From positions 1 through 34,302 of the IMG/VR virus record IMGVR_UViG_3300031841_001843: a stretch of 34,302 nucleotides of DNA, one strand, 5' to 3'. The translations under genes were made by a program, and so were the position numbers. The notes beneath the pieces were generated by a model. The model saw only the letters and a program-made list of their open reading frames with translations, was not told where the DNA came from and ran no database searches. Positions 8,467 to 17,097 of the stretch are shown piece after piece. This DNA comes from a virus. The stretch's first letter is position 1. Every line of letters begins with the position of its first letter.

Positions 8467-9201
8467 ATGGCTATTGACCTCGAAGCACTTCGTCGCAAGC
8501 ACGAACAACTTTCTAACCCTCAAAGCGGAGGCAACTCCGACTTCGTTAACAACTTCTACCAAATCCCTGATGGCAGTAACGCTGTGCGTATCCTGCCTTG
8601 GAAGGACGAGGAGAAGGAATTCTACGCAGAGACTAAGATTCACCGCGTCCCGCAGCCTGATGGCACCGTGAAGAATGTTCACTGCCGCAAGGTTCATGGG
8701 GAGCAGTGCCCTCTTTGTGATCTTTACTACGCCCTCTGGAAGACGGGCAAGAAGGAGGACGAGGATCTTGCTCGCCAGATCAAGCCTCGCGCTCGCTACT
8801 ACATGAACATCGTGGATCGAGAGTCTGGTGACACTAAGATCCTTTCTGTTGGTGTGATTCTGTTCAAGAAGATCATCGCTGCGATGCTCGATGAGGACTT
8901 CGGTGACATCACCGATACCGAGAATGGGCACGATTTCAAGATCGTGAAGGAGATGGATGGACAATGGCCCAAGTACGACCAGTCTGCCCCTCGTCCCAAG
9001 TCCTCTCCTCTCGGCAGCAAAGCAGAGGTATCGGCGGCTATGGATTCTCTGCATGATATCCACGCTCTTGTGAAACTAGAAGATTATGAGGATGTTAAGA
9101 ACATGACTAACACCCTCATCGGACTAGATATCTCTGATGAGCCTTCTCCTCAAAATGAGGAGGTCGCTGACAACGAATACCTTAAAAAACTACAATCATG
9201 A
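8467..9201 (+). CDS. Single-stranded DNA-binding protein, T4 gp32-like
   Basis: It coats single-stranded DNA during replication and recombination. The 244-aa protein starts with a basic N-terminal segment (residues 1-20, like the gp32 self-association region LRRKHEQL). It has an OB-fold core with a zinc site C73-x3-H77-x3-C81-x2-C84 (CRKVHGEQCPLC), comparable with the His-Cys zinc site of T4 gp32. An acidic tail (DISDEPSPQNEEVADNE) matches the gp32 protein-interaction tail. It is shorter than T4 gp32 (301 aa). GGAG nine nt before the ATG is the ribosome site. The codons look strongly host-adapted, as expected for an abundant protein. It overlaps the next lipoprotein gene by 4 nt. Confidence 0.85.
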   Translation: MAIDLEALRRKHEQLSNPQSGGNSDFVNNFYQIPDGSNAVRILPWKDEEKEFYAETKIHRVPQPDGTVKNVHCRKVHGEQCPLCDLYYALWKTGKKEDEDLARQIKPRARYYMNIVDRESGDTKILSVGVILFKKIIAAMLDEDFGDITDTENGHDFKIVKEMDGQWPKYDQSAPRPKSSPLGSKAEVSAAMDSLHDIHALVKLEDYEDVKNMTNTLIGLDISDEPSPQNEEVADNEYLKKLQS

Positions 9202-9752
9202 ATAGGTTTATTGCATCAATCGTGCTCGCCGCTCCTCTAGCTCTCGGCTCTTGCGCCGCTCTGGAAGGGCTTCTAGGTGATGGTACTGTTTTTACCACCG
9301 CTGACCAGCTTACCGAGGGCCAACAGGGAGCCGTAATTCCTTGGGAGCAACTTCCCGAAGAAATTAAGTCCAAGATCCCTGAGGGCACTCAGGTTGTGAT
9401 GGCGGATAAGGAGCAGCTTAAGGCTGACGCCGCATACATTCCTGCCACTCCTGGGGCAGAAGATGTAGGAGCTATCATCGACGCAGGCTTTGGTATTGCC
9501 AGTACCTTCCTCCCTGGCCTCGCTGCGTGGGAGGGCGTTGTAACCCTTTTCTCTCAGCGTAAGCGAAAGCATTATGTTAAGGCAGCCAAGGCTCTTGTCC
9601 CTCACAAGGGAGACACTACCGTCAATGTCGGTGGAGCCCTTGGAGCCATCGGCTCTGCTCTTGGCATGGCGCACTCCTCTGAGTCCTCTAAGGCTGCTGC
9701 CGAAGAAGAAGATAATTGGGAGTGGGACGAAGAAGTAGAAGAAACAGCCTAG
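9198..9752 (+). CDS. Predicted phage-encoded lipoprotein
   Basis: The 184-aa protein begins with a type II signal peptide: MNR, a hydrophobic core SIVLAAPLALG, and the lipobox LGSC with the lipidated cysteine at residue 19. A glycine/alanine-rich hydrophobic segment (about residues 95-120, AIIDAGFGIASTFLPGLAAW) could cross or enter a membrane. It is followed by a basic SQRKRKHYVKAAK stretch, a second Gly/Ala-rich segment and an acidic C-terminus (NWEWDEEVEE). It starts in an ATGA overlap with the ssDNA-binding protein gene and is the last gene before the hairpin at 9778. Possible roles are superinfection exclusion or outer-membrane spanin-like lysis, but neither is shown. Confidence 0.65.
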   Translation: MNRFIASIVLAAPLALGSCAALEGLLGDGTVFTTADQLTEGQQGAVIPWEQLPEEIKSKIPEGTQVVMADKEQLKADAAYIPATPGAEDVGAIIDAGFGIASTFLPGLAAWEGVVTLFSQRKRKHYVKAAKALVPHKGDTTVNVGGALGAIGSALGMAHSSESSKAAAEEEDNWEWDEEVEETA

Positions 9753-9770
9753 AAGGATAATAGTATAGGC

Positions 9771-9776
9771 TATAAT
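9771..9776 (+). promoter_or_regulatory. -10 element in front of the glycan cluster
   Basis: The sequence CTATAATAGAG has a perfect TATAAT and no recognisable -35 at 16-18 nt. Transcription would begin near 9782-9783, inside the left arm of the hairpin that follows, and read into the glycosyltransferase gene at 9818. This matches the group of -35-less elements also seen at 17455, 23532, 28215 and 31913, except that here a hairpin separates it from the ATG. Confidence 0.55.
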
Positions 9777-9777
9777 A

Positions 9778-9810
9778 GAGAGAGCAGAGGCCCCTACCCT
9801 CTGCTCTCTC
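9778..9810 (+). terminator. 13-bp hairpin between SSB operon and glycan cluster
   Basis: A perfect 13-bp inverted repeat (arms 9778-9790 and 9798-9810, GAGAGAGCAGAGG and its complement) encloses a 7-nt loop CCCCTAC. The following ACTTATTA is only weakly T-rich. It lies 26 nt after the lipoprotein stop codon and 8 nt before the next ATG, so it most likely ends or attenuates transcription from the replication operon, or stabilises the 5' end of the next transcript. Confidence 0.7.
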
Positions 9811-9817
9811 ACTTATT

Positions 9818-10978
9818 ATGACCAAACTAAAGATCCTAGCAGCCCCAGCAAATGAAGGAGGCTGTGCATATTATCGCGTAATTGCTCCGTACATGAAATT
9901 GCAGGAGCTTCATGGGAATGATGTAGAAGTTCGCATGAATAAGAACCCTCTCGGCATGGATGAAAAGACAGGTAAGTGGAGAGAGGACTTCGACTTTGAA
10001 GACATGAAGTGGGCTGATGTGGTTGTGACAAACAACTTATCCAACTTCGGCCCAAACTACACAGCACGAATAGTCGGCAAGGCTAAGGAATTTGGTAAGT
10101 TTGTACACTACGATACTGATGATCTCCTTACCAATCTATACGAGGGACACCGACTCTACAATGTATACAAGGATCGTAAGCTAGATGAGATCACTAAGTT
10201 CATCTACAATAACTCTGATTTAGTAACAGTAACTCAACCTAAGTTTGCCGAAAGAGTAAAGCCTTTCATAGGATACAAGAAGGCCCTAGCCGTTGTTCGT
10301 AACGCTGTTGACTATAACCTACCCTGCTGGAACCACCAAAAGGTTGGACCTCCCAAGAAAAAGTTCTGTCGCTTTGGTTGGGCAGGAGGCATCCATCATG
10401 AGCAGGATGTCAAGTATTTCGCAGGCGTACCTCAGATGGTGAATCAGCGTGTAGGCCCGCAGAATTGCAGATGGGACTTTTATGGCGCACCTCCTCCAGG
10501 CACACCTGAGGATGATTGGCAGTGGGATGTGTGGAAGCGTTATCAGCAAATCATGATGGGAAATTGGAGAGGGCCAAAGAACTGGAACATCCATCATGCG
10601 CTGCCAGGAGACCGTTATGGAGTCTTCTACTCTAATATGGATGTAGCTCTGGCTCCTCTAGAGCCTAATGAGTTCAACGACTCGAAGAGTGAGATTAAGA
10701 TTGCTGAGTGTGGTCGATATCAAGTTCCTCTTGTTTGTTCAAATGTGGGTTGCTACGACGAGTGGATTGTGAATGGAGAAACAGGATTCTTGATCGACCC
10801 CACAAAAGGTAGATCGGAGTGGGTCAGGGTGCTTTCTACGATTGCGAAGAACCCAGGTCTCGTTCGCCGCATGGGAGAGAACCTTCATAAGATTACAGAG
10901 CAGCACTTTGACTTAAACAAGGTGGTGGGTAACAGACTTTTACTATACAGGGAGCTAGGTGTTGGAGCAAACAGTTAA
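9818..10978 (+). CDS. GT-B glycosyltransferase (GT4-like)
   Basis: The 386-aa protein is the first gene of the surface-glycan cluster. The N-terminal half starts with KILAAPANEGGCAYYRV, a glycine-containing acceptor-domain strand of GT-B enzymes. The C-terminal half has the nucleotide-sugar motif KSEIKIAECGRYQVPLV, where acidic residues contact the donor sugar, followed by the characteristic NGETGFLID. A WAGGIHHEQD stretch lies at the start of the donor domain. Donor and acceptor cannot be told from sequence. There is no Shine-Dalgarno before the ATG; the hairpin ends 8 nt upstream. It overlaps the next gene by 20 nt. Confidence 0.8.
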   Translation: MTKLKILAAPANEGGCAYYRVIAPYMKLQELHGNDVEVRMNKNPLGMDEKTGKWREDFDFEDMKWADVVVTNNLSNFGPNYTARIVGKAKEFGKFVHYDTDDLLTNLYEGHRLYNVYKDRKLDEITKFIYNNSDLVTVTQPKFAERVKPFIGYKKALAVVRNAVDYNLPCWNHQKVGPPKKKFCRFGWAGGIHHEQDVKYFAGVPQMVNQRVGPQNCRWDFYGAPPPGTPEDDWQWDVWKRYQQIMMGNWRGPKNWNIHHALPGDRYGVFYSNMDVALAPLEPNEFNDSKSEIKIAECGRYQVPLVCSNVGCYDEWIVNGETGFLIDPTKGRSEWVRVLSTIAKNPGLVRRMGENLHKITEQHFDLNKVVGNRLLLYRELGVGANS

Positions 10979-11735
10979 GATTATCAGCGGGTGGTCCAAT
11001 CCTGGCGGCAGCACCGCCCACCACATTTCTCTAACGAATTTGTTAAACGAGAATGGTTATGATTGCACTTTTTACGGTCCTCATGACTGGCATTTAGATA
11101 AGTGCAAGGCTGCTAAGATTCAGGACGCTCAGATCACGGTTCATGACACTATCATAAGCCATTTCATACAAATCAGAAGTGGCAATATGAAGAAGCACAT
11201 CCTGAGTTGTCATGAGTCTAATCTTTATCCACTAAAGAGAATCGAGCACGATCATTACGATGTCATCCAGTTCGTCAGCAACAAGCAAAAAGCTTGGCAT
11301 GGTGTAAATCACCCATCAGTGATTATTCCACCTGTTGTAGACAAAATCTCATGGAGTGACCCAGAGAATAATATTGCGGGTGTGGTAGGCAGTATTGATG
11401 AGCATAAACAAGTTCATGTTTCAATAAAGCAAGCTCTGGCTGATGGATTTGAGAAAGTATACCTCTATGGACAAGTCACAGATCTACCCTACTTCAACAA
11501 GGAAATTGCTGCTCTTGTCGAAAAAGGACAAGTAGAACTGAAGAATCATGAAGACAATAAGGAGGCTCTGTACGGCTCTGTGAGCGCCGTTTACCATAAC
11601 TCAAGGTTTGAGACCTACGGCCTTGTAGAAGCCGAGTGCAAGCTCGCTGGGATCCCTTTCAGAGGGTCGGAGAACAACCCAGAAGCCCTGGGTCAAGACG
11701 AAATACTAGAACGATGGAAAAAGATATTAAGCTAA
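10959..11735 (+). CDS. GT-B-like glycosyltransferase with short domains
   Basis: The 258-aa protein begins SGWSNPGGSTAHH, a typical glycosyltransferase N-terminal glycine-rich loop for acceptor binding. The C-terminal half has GVVGSIDEHKQ and YHNSRFETYGLVEAECKLAGIPF, where FETYGLVEAE resembles the E-x7-E donor motif of GT4 enzymes. It is shorter than most GT4 proteins (350-400 aa), so the N-terminal domain is reduced. The likely start is GTG at 10959 (TTG at 10962 is the next choice); no in-frame ATG lies near. It overlaps the previous gene by 20 nt and the next by 22 nt, which implies coupled translation. Confidence 0.7.
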   Translation: MLEQTVKIISGWSNPGGSTAHHISLTNLLNENGYDCTFYGPHDWHLDKCKAAKIQDAQITVHDTIISHFIQIRSGNMKKHILSCHESNLYPLKRIEHDHYDVIQFVSNKQKAWHGVNHPSVIIPPVVDKISWSDPENNIAGVVGSIDEHKQVHVSIKQALADGFEKVYLYGQVTDLPYFNKEIAALVEKGQVELKNHEDNKEALYGSVSAVYHNSRFETYGLVEAECKLAGIPFRGSENNPEALGQDEILERWKKILS

Positions 11736-13249
11736 GTGTTGTAACCTCCTATTTTAACAGGAAGGCGTTATTTCAAAAAACTCTGAAGTCTATTCAGAGC
11801 AGCAAGCATGTTGATAACATTGAGGTTGTCGTAGTTGACGATGGCAGCGTGGATTCGGAACGATTAGAAGATATCGTAAACGATTATAAGTTCCCTATTC
11901 ATTTGATTCGTGTTGAACCTGAGGATAAAACATATGTCAATCCTTGTGTTCCATTCAACAGGGCGATTAAGCAGGCATCAGGCGAACTGATCATGCTACA
12001 GAACCCAGAGTGTTATCATGTGGGAGATGTGATAGGACACGCCATCGAAAACACTACAGACGAAAATTATCTAACTTATGCTACATACGCCTTAACTAAA
12101 GAAGACACTGAGAGCTTAGGTAAGGGTAAGATAAATCTCCTATCAAAGCATTCAAGCGGAGGTCATGTAGATGGCTGGTATAATCACTCAACCATTAATC
12201 CACGCCCACTGCACTTCACATCTTGTATCACTAAAACAAACTTAGATGAGTTGGGCGGGTTTGATGAGGACTTTGCTGATGGAGTTGGTTTTGACGATGA
12301 TGATTTATTGTTTAGAATCGAAAAGAAAGGCTTGTCTGTTGAGATCATAGATTCTCCAATTGTGCTTCATCAAAACCATTACGATGAGAAATCTTTTGAG
12401 AACCAAGCAGCCAAAGATCCAACACTAGCTCACAAAAATCACAACCTATTCATGAGGAAAAGGAGAGATTGCTTCAAGCCTAAGATCGTAGGATTCTCCC
12501 AGCTTCACAATGAACTAGAGTTGGGGAATCTGGAGAACTGGTTCAAGTCAATGGAGATCTGTGATGAGATTTACATTTACGATCAGGCATCCACCGATGG
12601 AAGCAAGGAGTTCTACAAGAACTTCAAAAATGTACATGTAATCGAATCAGAAACTAACAGATTCGAGGAAGAGTTGCTGTGCAAGCAAGAGTTACTAGAA
12701 AAGTTGCTTGAAGAACAACCTGATACTACATGGATCTTCTGGATGGATGGCGACACTCTTCTGGATGGTAGACTAGATCGCACCCTACTGGAAGAGATAT
12801 TATTCGGCTGTGAGTTGCAGCGTGTAGACGGCGTGGCATTGGGTCATTACAACTTATGGAGAAGTGACAAGTATCATAGAGTGGATGACGAGTATGATCA
12901 CTTCATGAAGGCTGGCCGTATGGCATTCTGGAGAAACAACGGGAAACTTCACTTCAATGCAGAGCAAGGACTTCATAAAAACCAACACCCTCTAGGAATT
13001 AAGTTGGGAACGAGGATTCCTTTTAACTTAATTCATAAGGGCTTTGCTGATGATAATCAAATCATCAAGAAGTATGATAACTACAAGTCTAGAGGTCAGG
13101 AGGGCTGGGCCTTGGATCGTCTCTTAAATGAAACCACTCTAAAAGTAGAGGAGGTCCCAGACATCGAGCTACCCGTATGGCTAAGTAAAGATAAGAGAGA
13201 TCCAAGAAACAAGAAGAAAATAAAAGAGGTATACAATGCAAAGCGATGA
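11714..13249 (+). CDS. Two-domain GT-A glycosyltransferase
   Basis: The 511-aa protein has two glycosyltransferase-like halves. The first (about 1-250) is a family 2 enzyme: LSVVTSYFNR, the nucleotide-binding VVVVDDGSVDS, and the acceptor-side GGFDEDFADGVGFDDDDLLFR, which resembles the chondroitin polymerase and GalNAc-transferase type. The second (about 255-511) begins KIVGFSQLHNELELGNLENW and includes IYDQASTDGS and WIFWMDGDTLL with a DGD metal motif; it resembles GT92/GT2-like proteins. The ATG at 11714 is preferred over an upstream in-frame start inside the previous gene, because the first strand follows at once. It could add two sugars in sequence. The 3' end overlaps the dehydratase gene by 14 nt. 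Confidence 0.78.
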   Translation: MEKDIKLSVVTSYFNRKALFQKTLKSIQSSKHVDNIEVVVVDDGSVDSERLEDIVNDYKFPIHLIRVEPEDKTYVNPCVPFNRAIKQASGELIMLQNPECYHVGDVIGHAIENTTDENYLTYATYALTKEDTESLGKGKINLLSKHSSGGHVDGWYNHSTINPRPLHFTSCITKTNLDELGGFDEDFADGVGFDDDDLLFRIEKKGLSVEIIDSPIVLHQNHYDEKSFENQAAKDPTLAHKNHNLFMRKRRDCFKPKIVGFSQLHNELELGNLENWFKSMEICDEIYIYDQASTDGSKEFYKNFKNVHVIESETNRFEEELLCKQELLEKLLEEQPDTTWIFWMDGDTLLDGRLDRTLLEEILFGCELQRVDGVALGHYNLWRSDKYHRVDDEYDHFMKAGRMAFWRNNGKLHFNAEQGLHKNQHPLGIKLGTRIPFNLIHKGFADDNQIIKKYDNYKSRGQEGWALDRLLNETTLKVEEVPDIELPVWLSKDKRDPRNKKKIKEVYNAKR

Positions 13250-14234
13250 TACAACCATACCAAGAAGAGCGTTGATTACAGGAATCAATGGCATGGATGG
13301 AAGCCACATGGCAGATTTTCTTTTGGAAAAAGGCTATGAGGTTTTCGGATTGGAGCGTAGGTGCTCTTCTAAAAACAGAACTAATACCAAGCACTTAGAA
13401 GGAAAGGTAAACTTCTTAGTAGGAGACCTTACAGATCAGAACTCGCTACTTAGAGTGTTGGAAAGATCGCAACCTCATGAGGTTTACAATCTAGGTGCCC
13501 AATCGTTTGTGGGTGAAAGCTGGAATACACCAGAGCAAACTAGTGAGGTTACAGGTCTTGGAGTTCTTAGGATGCTTGAGGCAATCAGAGTCTCCAGACA
13601 GGATGTTAAGTTCTATCAGGCAGGATCGTCGGAGATGTTTGGTAAAATGGTAGAGAATCCTGCAAAAGAGGACACTCGATTTTATCCAAGATCACCATAT
13701 GGGGTTTCTAAGGTTTATGGGCATTACATGACCAAAAACTATAGGGAATCTTATGATATGTTTGCCTGCAATGGTATTCTTTTCAATCACGAATCAGAGC
13801 GCAGGGGGTTAGAGTTTGTTACAAGAAAAATATCTAATGGGGTTGCCAAAATTCACTTGGGTCTAAGTGACCACATCTCGCTAGGTAATCTAGACTCCAT
13901 GAGAGATTGGGGCTATGCTCCTGATTATGTTGAGGCAATGTGGAAAATGTTACAGCAGGACTCACCCGATGATTATGTTGTGGCGACTGGGGAGTCTCAT
14001 TCCATAAAAGACTTTTTACACGCAGCATTTTCGGAGGTAGGCATATCGGATTGGGAACCTTTTGTAAAACAAGACCCCCGATTCATGCGTCCCGCCGAGG
14101 TCGATTGTCTAAGAGGGGATAGCAGTAAGGCTAGGGAAGTTCTAGATTGGAAACCCAAGGTCGAGTTCGCAGAGTTAGTTAGCAGAATGGTTAGGAGCGA
14201 CATAAATGAACTTCAACATAGTGACAGTAAATAG
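13236..14234 (+). CDS. gmd: GDP-mannose 4,6-dehydratase
   Basis: It converts GDP-D-mannose to GDP-4-keto-6-deoxy-D-mannose, the precursor of GDP-fucose, GDP-rhamnose and related sugars. The 332-aa protein is an extended short-chain dehydrogenase: NADP-binding TGINGMDG (15-22), AGSSEMFG (about 129-136) with the catalytic Ser/Glu region, YGVSK (Tyr about 155, Lys about 159), and the family-specific NHESERRG. DWGYAPDYVEAMW is also diagnostic of this enzyme. GAGG precedes the ATG, which overlaps the previous gene. A dedicated GDP-fucose synthase is not clearly present; the epimerase at 20179 may act on the product. Confidence 0.9.
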   Translation: MQSDDTTIPRRALITGINGMDGSHMADFLLEKGYEVFGLERRCSSKNRTNTKHLEGKVNFLVGDLTDQNSLLRVLERSQPHEVYNLGAQSFVGESWNTPEQTSEVTGLGVLRMLEAIRVSRQDVKFYQAGSSEMFGKMVENPAKEDTRFYPRSPYGVSKVYGHYMTKNYRESYDMFACNGILFNHESERRGLEFVTRKISNGVAKIHLGLSDHISLGNLDSMRDWGYAPDYVEAMWKMLQQDSPDDYVVATGESHSIKDFLHAAFSEVGISDWEPFVKQDPRFMRPAEVDCLRGDSSKAREVLDWKPKVEFAELVSRMVRSDINELQHSDSK

Positions 14235-15060
14235 TGGCTGGATCTTAACCAAGATCGCAGATAGGATAAACACAGAACTTCAAAAATTATGTAACAGTAA
14301 GGTATCTCATGAACCTGACTTGAATTGCGATGTCAACTTCTATGTCGATCTTTACAATTGCTATCGTGGTAAAACCAGCACCATCGATATAGGTATGCTG
14401 ACACACTTGGATAGAAATGATATAAGAACCTTTCCAGGGTATGCTACTAGCTTGGATCACATCATTCATATGACCAGCCGATACTATGATATGATAAAGC
14501 CATATTACTCTGAGGATAAAATGAGCGTGATGTACCCCGCTGAGATCAGGGATGGTTTTGATTTGAAAAAGCCAGTGCTTGGAATTATTCAAAGGGGTCG
14601 GTGGGAAGGCAAGGGCTATGATTTTATGCTAAAATTAGCGGAAACTTCCATAGCCAAAAGTTTCAAATTCATGTTTGTGGGAAAAGATTGGGACGGTGTG
14701 GTAGACAAACTAAGGAGTAATGGTGTTGATGTTGATTATCACCAAGATGAGTCTTACGAAAATTATCCGCAACACTATGATACTATGGATTATCTCTTCA
14801 TACCCTCTCTGTGGGAAGGTGGACCTATGGCAGTCATCGAAGCCTTGGCAAAGGGAGTCCCAGTAATAAGCTCTAATGTTGGATGGGTTGGAACAGACTT
14901 CGTTCCAGATTACATTTATGAGCCTGACAATCTTAACCAGCTAGAAAGAATATTAACTAAGATCATAGAGCCATTAAAATCGAGAAGGGAGCAGGTTGAA
15001 GATCTTAGTTACTTTGAGTATGCAAAACACTTATACAATATTGCGGAGGGATTACTATGA
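14206..15060 (+). CDS. GT4-type glycosyltransferase
   Basis: The 284-aa protein has a reduced N-terminal domain (NIVTVNSGWILTKIADRI) and a clear GT4 donor domain. In that domain LGIIQRGRWEGKGYD and FMFVGKDWDGV are the start of the nucleotide-binding fold, and PSLWEGGPMAVIEALAKGVP holds the E-x7-E motif. It ends with a helix-rich tail. AGGAG at about 14191-14195 is a good ribosome site for the ATG at 14206, which overlaps the dehydratase gene by 29 nt. It overlaps the next gene by 4 nt. Sugar and acceptor are unknown. Confidence 0.8.
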   Translation: MNFNIVTVNSGWILTKIADRINTELQKLCNSKVSHEPDLNCDVNFYVDLYNCYRGKTSTIDIGMLTHLDRNDIRTFPGYATSLDHIIHMTSRYYDMIKPYYSEDKMSVMYPAEIRDGFDLKKPVLGIIQRGRWEGKGYDFMLKLAETSIAKSFKFMFVGKDWDGVVDKLRSNGVDVDYHQDESYENYPQHYDTMDYLFIPSLWEGGPMAVIEALAKGVPVISSNVGWVGTDFVPDYIYEPDNLNQLERILTKIIEPLKSRREQVEDLSYFEYAKHLYNIAEGLL

Positions 15061-15512
15061 AGCTTAACTTAGGGTGTGGCAATGATTATATGGAGGGCTA
15101 TGTCAATGTCGATATGGGATCATGCAGATGTGATGTAAGCCACGATTTAGGGGTGTTTCCCTGGCCTTTTGAAGATTCTTCGGTGGATGAAGTGGTTTTA
15201 AAGCATATCTTTGAACATTTCAATCCTGAGGAGTTCATTACCATTACAAGAGAACTCTATAGAATATGCAAGGACAAGGCCATCATTCAGATAATATCAC
15301 CTCACGCAGGATCGGACAATTACTGGACAGACCCTACACACAAGATGCCTTTAACCGCTAGAACATTTGATTTCTTTGACAGGGATAAGGCGCTTTTTGA
15401 GAATGGAAAAATATACGGTTGGGATGATGTCAACTTCTCTGTTCGCGCAAGGGTTTTAGATAATCCGCCAAATGGACCCGACATTTACCATAGACTAGAG
15501 GTGAATAAATGA
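15057..15512 (+). CDS. SAM-dependent methyltransferase of the glycan cluster
   Basis: The 151-aa protein is a compact class I methyltransferase. LNLGCGN at residues 3-9 is motif I for S-adenosylmethionine binding, YVNVDMG carries the acidic residue of motif II, and KHIFEHF lies at motif IV. The stretch SPHAGSDNYWTDPTHKMPLT is characteristic of a phage and bacterial family of small methyltransferases in polysaccharide loci. It probably methylates a sugar, but the substrate is not known. A GGAGG-type ribosome site precedes the start, and the gene overlaps both neighbours by 4 nt. Confidence 0.78.
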   Translation: MKLNLGCGNDYMEGYVNVDMGSCRCDVSHDLGVFPWPFEDSSVDEVVLKHIFEHFNPEEFITITRELYRICKDKAIIQIISPHAGSDNYWTDPTHKMPLTARTFDFFDRDKALFENGKIYGWDDVNFSVRARVLDNPPNGPDIYHRLEVNK

Positions 15513-16306
15513 ACTTTACTTACTACACAATAATTGGTCGAGATGCTCACCTACTTAAAGGGCATTTAGATAACATAGTAAATTACGCTGGCTTCTCAAA
15601 GTTAGAGTGTGATAAAAAGCTACTAGTTGTTGTATATAGAAACTCTAAGATATCTCCAGAGGTAACAGAGGAGATTGTAAAGGTTTGCGATGAATACGGT
15701 GCTGAAGTCGCATACTACGATGAGCCTGATGATAATTTTCTTACTAACCTTTACGCTTGCTGGAATTTAGGCTATGAGAAAGCTCTAGATGGTTTTGTCT
15801 TTAGAGGTGGGTCTGATCAAGTATTCTCTGAGGATTCTTTTTTGAGCTTGTATGATCAAGCGATGAGTTTGAAAGATCAAAACTTTGTTCTTCAAGCGAA
15901 CACTATCGAGAATGCAGATAGAAACCTAAACAGTAGACACATCGTAGCAAGCTTGGGAGACAGCTTTGATACCATGGACATGGAGGCTTTTGAGAGTCTT
16001 TGTGGACTCCTAATTAGAAATGCAGTCAAGCCTCTCCTAACCCTACAGGACTCCCTACAGCTATGGAACAGGCCCTATGGGTTCACCTCCACGCTAGGGT
16101 CTATAAACCGCACAGACGGCTGCTCCTGGCTCATGAAGAGGTCTGATTGGGTGGAGCATGGGCCTTTACCTGCCGTGGAGGCTGGAGTTACTGGAGATGT
16201 AGTGATTCATGACAGAATGCAGAGAGCAGGATATGTTTCTTACATAACCCGAGACTGTATAACCTACCACTTCGTAAGAGGAGAATCAAAGGGGCACACA
16301 CAATGA
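15509..16306 (+). CDS. GT-A-like glycosyltransferase, divergent
   Basis: The 265-aa protein begins with a GT-A-like Rossmann strand (YYTIIGRDAHLLKGHLDNI), and YYDEPDDNFLTNLYACWNLG resembles the substrate-side helix of family 2 enzymes. In place of a clear DxD metal motif it has FRGGSDQVFSE, where SDQ occupies that position. The C-terminal WLMKRSDWVEHGPLP and a final histidine-containing IHDRMQRAGYVSYI region also fit a GT-A fold. The changed metal site might mean a different donor or loss of activity. GAGGTG precedes the ATG, which overlaps the methyltransferase gene by 4 nt. Confidence 0.6.
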   Translation: MNFTYYTIIGRDAHLLKGHLDNIVNYAGFSKLECDKKLLVVVYRNSKISPEVTEEIVKVCDEYGAEVAYYDEPDDNFLTNLYACWNLGYEKALDGFVFRGGSDQVFSEDSFLSLYDQAMSLKDQNFVLQANTIENADRNLNSRHIVASLGDSFDTMDMEAFESLCGLLIRNAVKPLLTLQDSLQLWNRPYGFTSTLGSINRTDGCSWLMKRSDWVEHGPLPAVEAGVTGDVVIHDRMQRAGYVSYITRDCITYHFVRGESKGHTQ

Positions 16307-17097
16307 AAATCGGCATAGTTGGATTAGGTGTTGTAGGATCAGCTATAAAATATGGCTTTGATAAATTAGGACATGATGTACATGTTCATGACATCAAACT
16401 AGGCACCAGCTTGAGTGATGTGCTGGACACAGATGTCTGCTATCTTTGTGTGCCAACTCCATCTAGAGAAGACGGAGCTTGTGATACCTCAATTGTAGAA
16501 GGAGTTGTTGAGTCACTCGCTAAAGAGGATTATGATGGGATCGTAGCTATAAAATCAACTGTAGTCCCAGGAACAACAGACAGACTACAAAGCAAATTTA
16601 AAAATCTAAACATCTGCTTTGTACCTGAGTTTCTTCGAGAGCGGTGCGCGGAGGTGGACTTCACTGAAAATCATGATGTGTGCATAGTAGGTACAACTGA
16701 TTGGTGGGCTTATGATGTAATCGTTGAGTCTCATGGAAAGTATCCCAAAGAGTTTAAGATGCTACCTTGTGTTGAAGCTGAACTGGCAAAGTATTTTAAC
16801 AATACATTCAATGCCACTCTAATAACTTTTGCCAACAGCTTCTTTGAAGTCTGTCAGAAGCTAGGAGCGAACTACACAAATGTTAAGAACTGCATGACAT
16901 TACTGGATCACATTCCTGACAAATACTTGGATTGCAATAAATCTTTCAGAGGATTTGGAGGAATGTGTTTGCCTAAGGACACTAATGCGCTAAACAAGCT
17001 GTGTGAGACTTTAGGAGTGGATGTAGGCTTTTTCAAGAGCATCCTAGAGGAAAACGACAAGTATGATGTAACAGTATTCAAGGGGATGAGAAAGTGA
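16303..17097 (+). CDS. Shortened UDP-glucose/GDP-mannose dehydrogenase-like protein
   Basis: This family oxidises a nucleotide sugar to a uronic acid in two steps with NAD. The 264-aa protein has the NAD-binding GLGVVG (7-12), CVPTPS (about 50), KSTVVPGTT (about 86), the FVPEFLRE catalytic region, ELAKYFNNTF with the conserved Lys and Asn, and GFGGMCLPKD with the catalytic cysteine at about 222. The C-terminal nucleotide-sugar-binding domain of ordinary enzymes (390-450 aa) is absent: the protein stops after the central helix. All visible catalytic residues are kept, so it may have activity with a partner or altered substrate. It overlaps the following gene by 4 nt. Confidence 0.78.
   Translation: MKIGIVGLGVVGSAIKYGFDKLGHDVHVHDIKLGTSLSDVLDTDVCYLCVPTPSREDGACDTSIVEGVVESLAKEDYDGIVAIKSTVVPGTTDRLQSKFKNLNICFVPEFLRERCAEVDFTENHDVCIVGTTDWWAYDVIVESHGKYPKEFKMLPCVEAELAKYFNNTFNATLITFANSFFEVCQKLGANYTNVKNCMTLLDHIPDKYLDCNKSFRGFGGMCLPKDTNALNKLCETLGVDVGFFKSILEENDKYDVTVFKGMRK

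Noticed and set aside
8461-9063. 200-aa minus-strand frame over the ssDNA-binding protein gene
   Set aside because: The plus strand has a clear gp32-like protein with zinc motif and ribosome site; the long antisense frame follows from its biased codon use.
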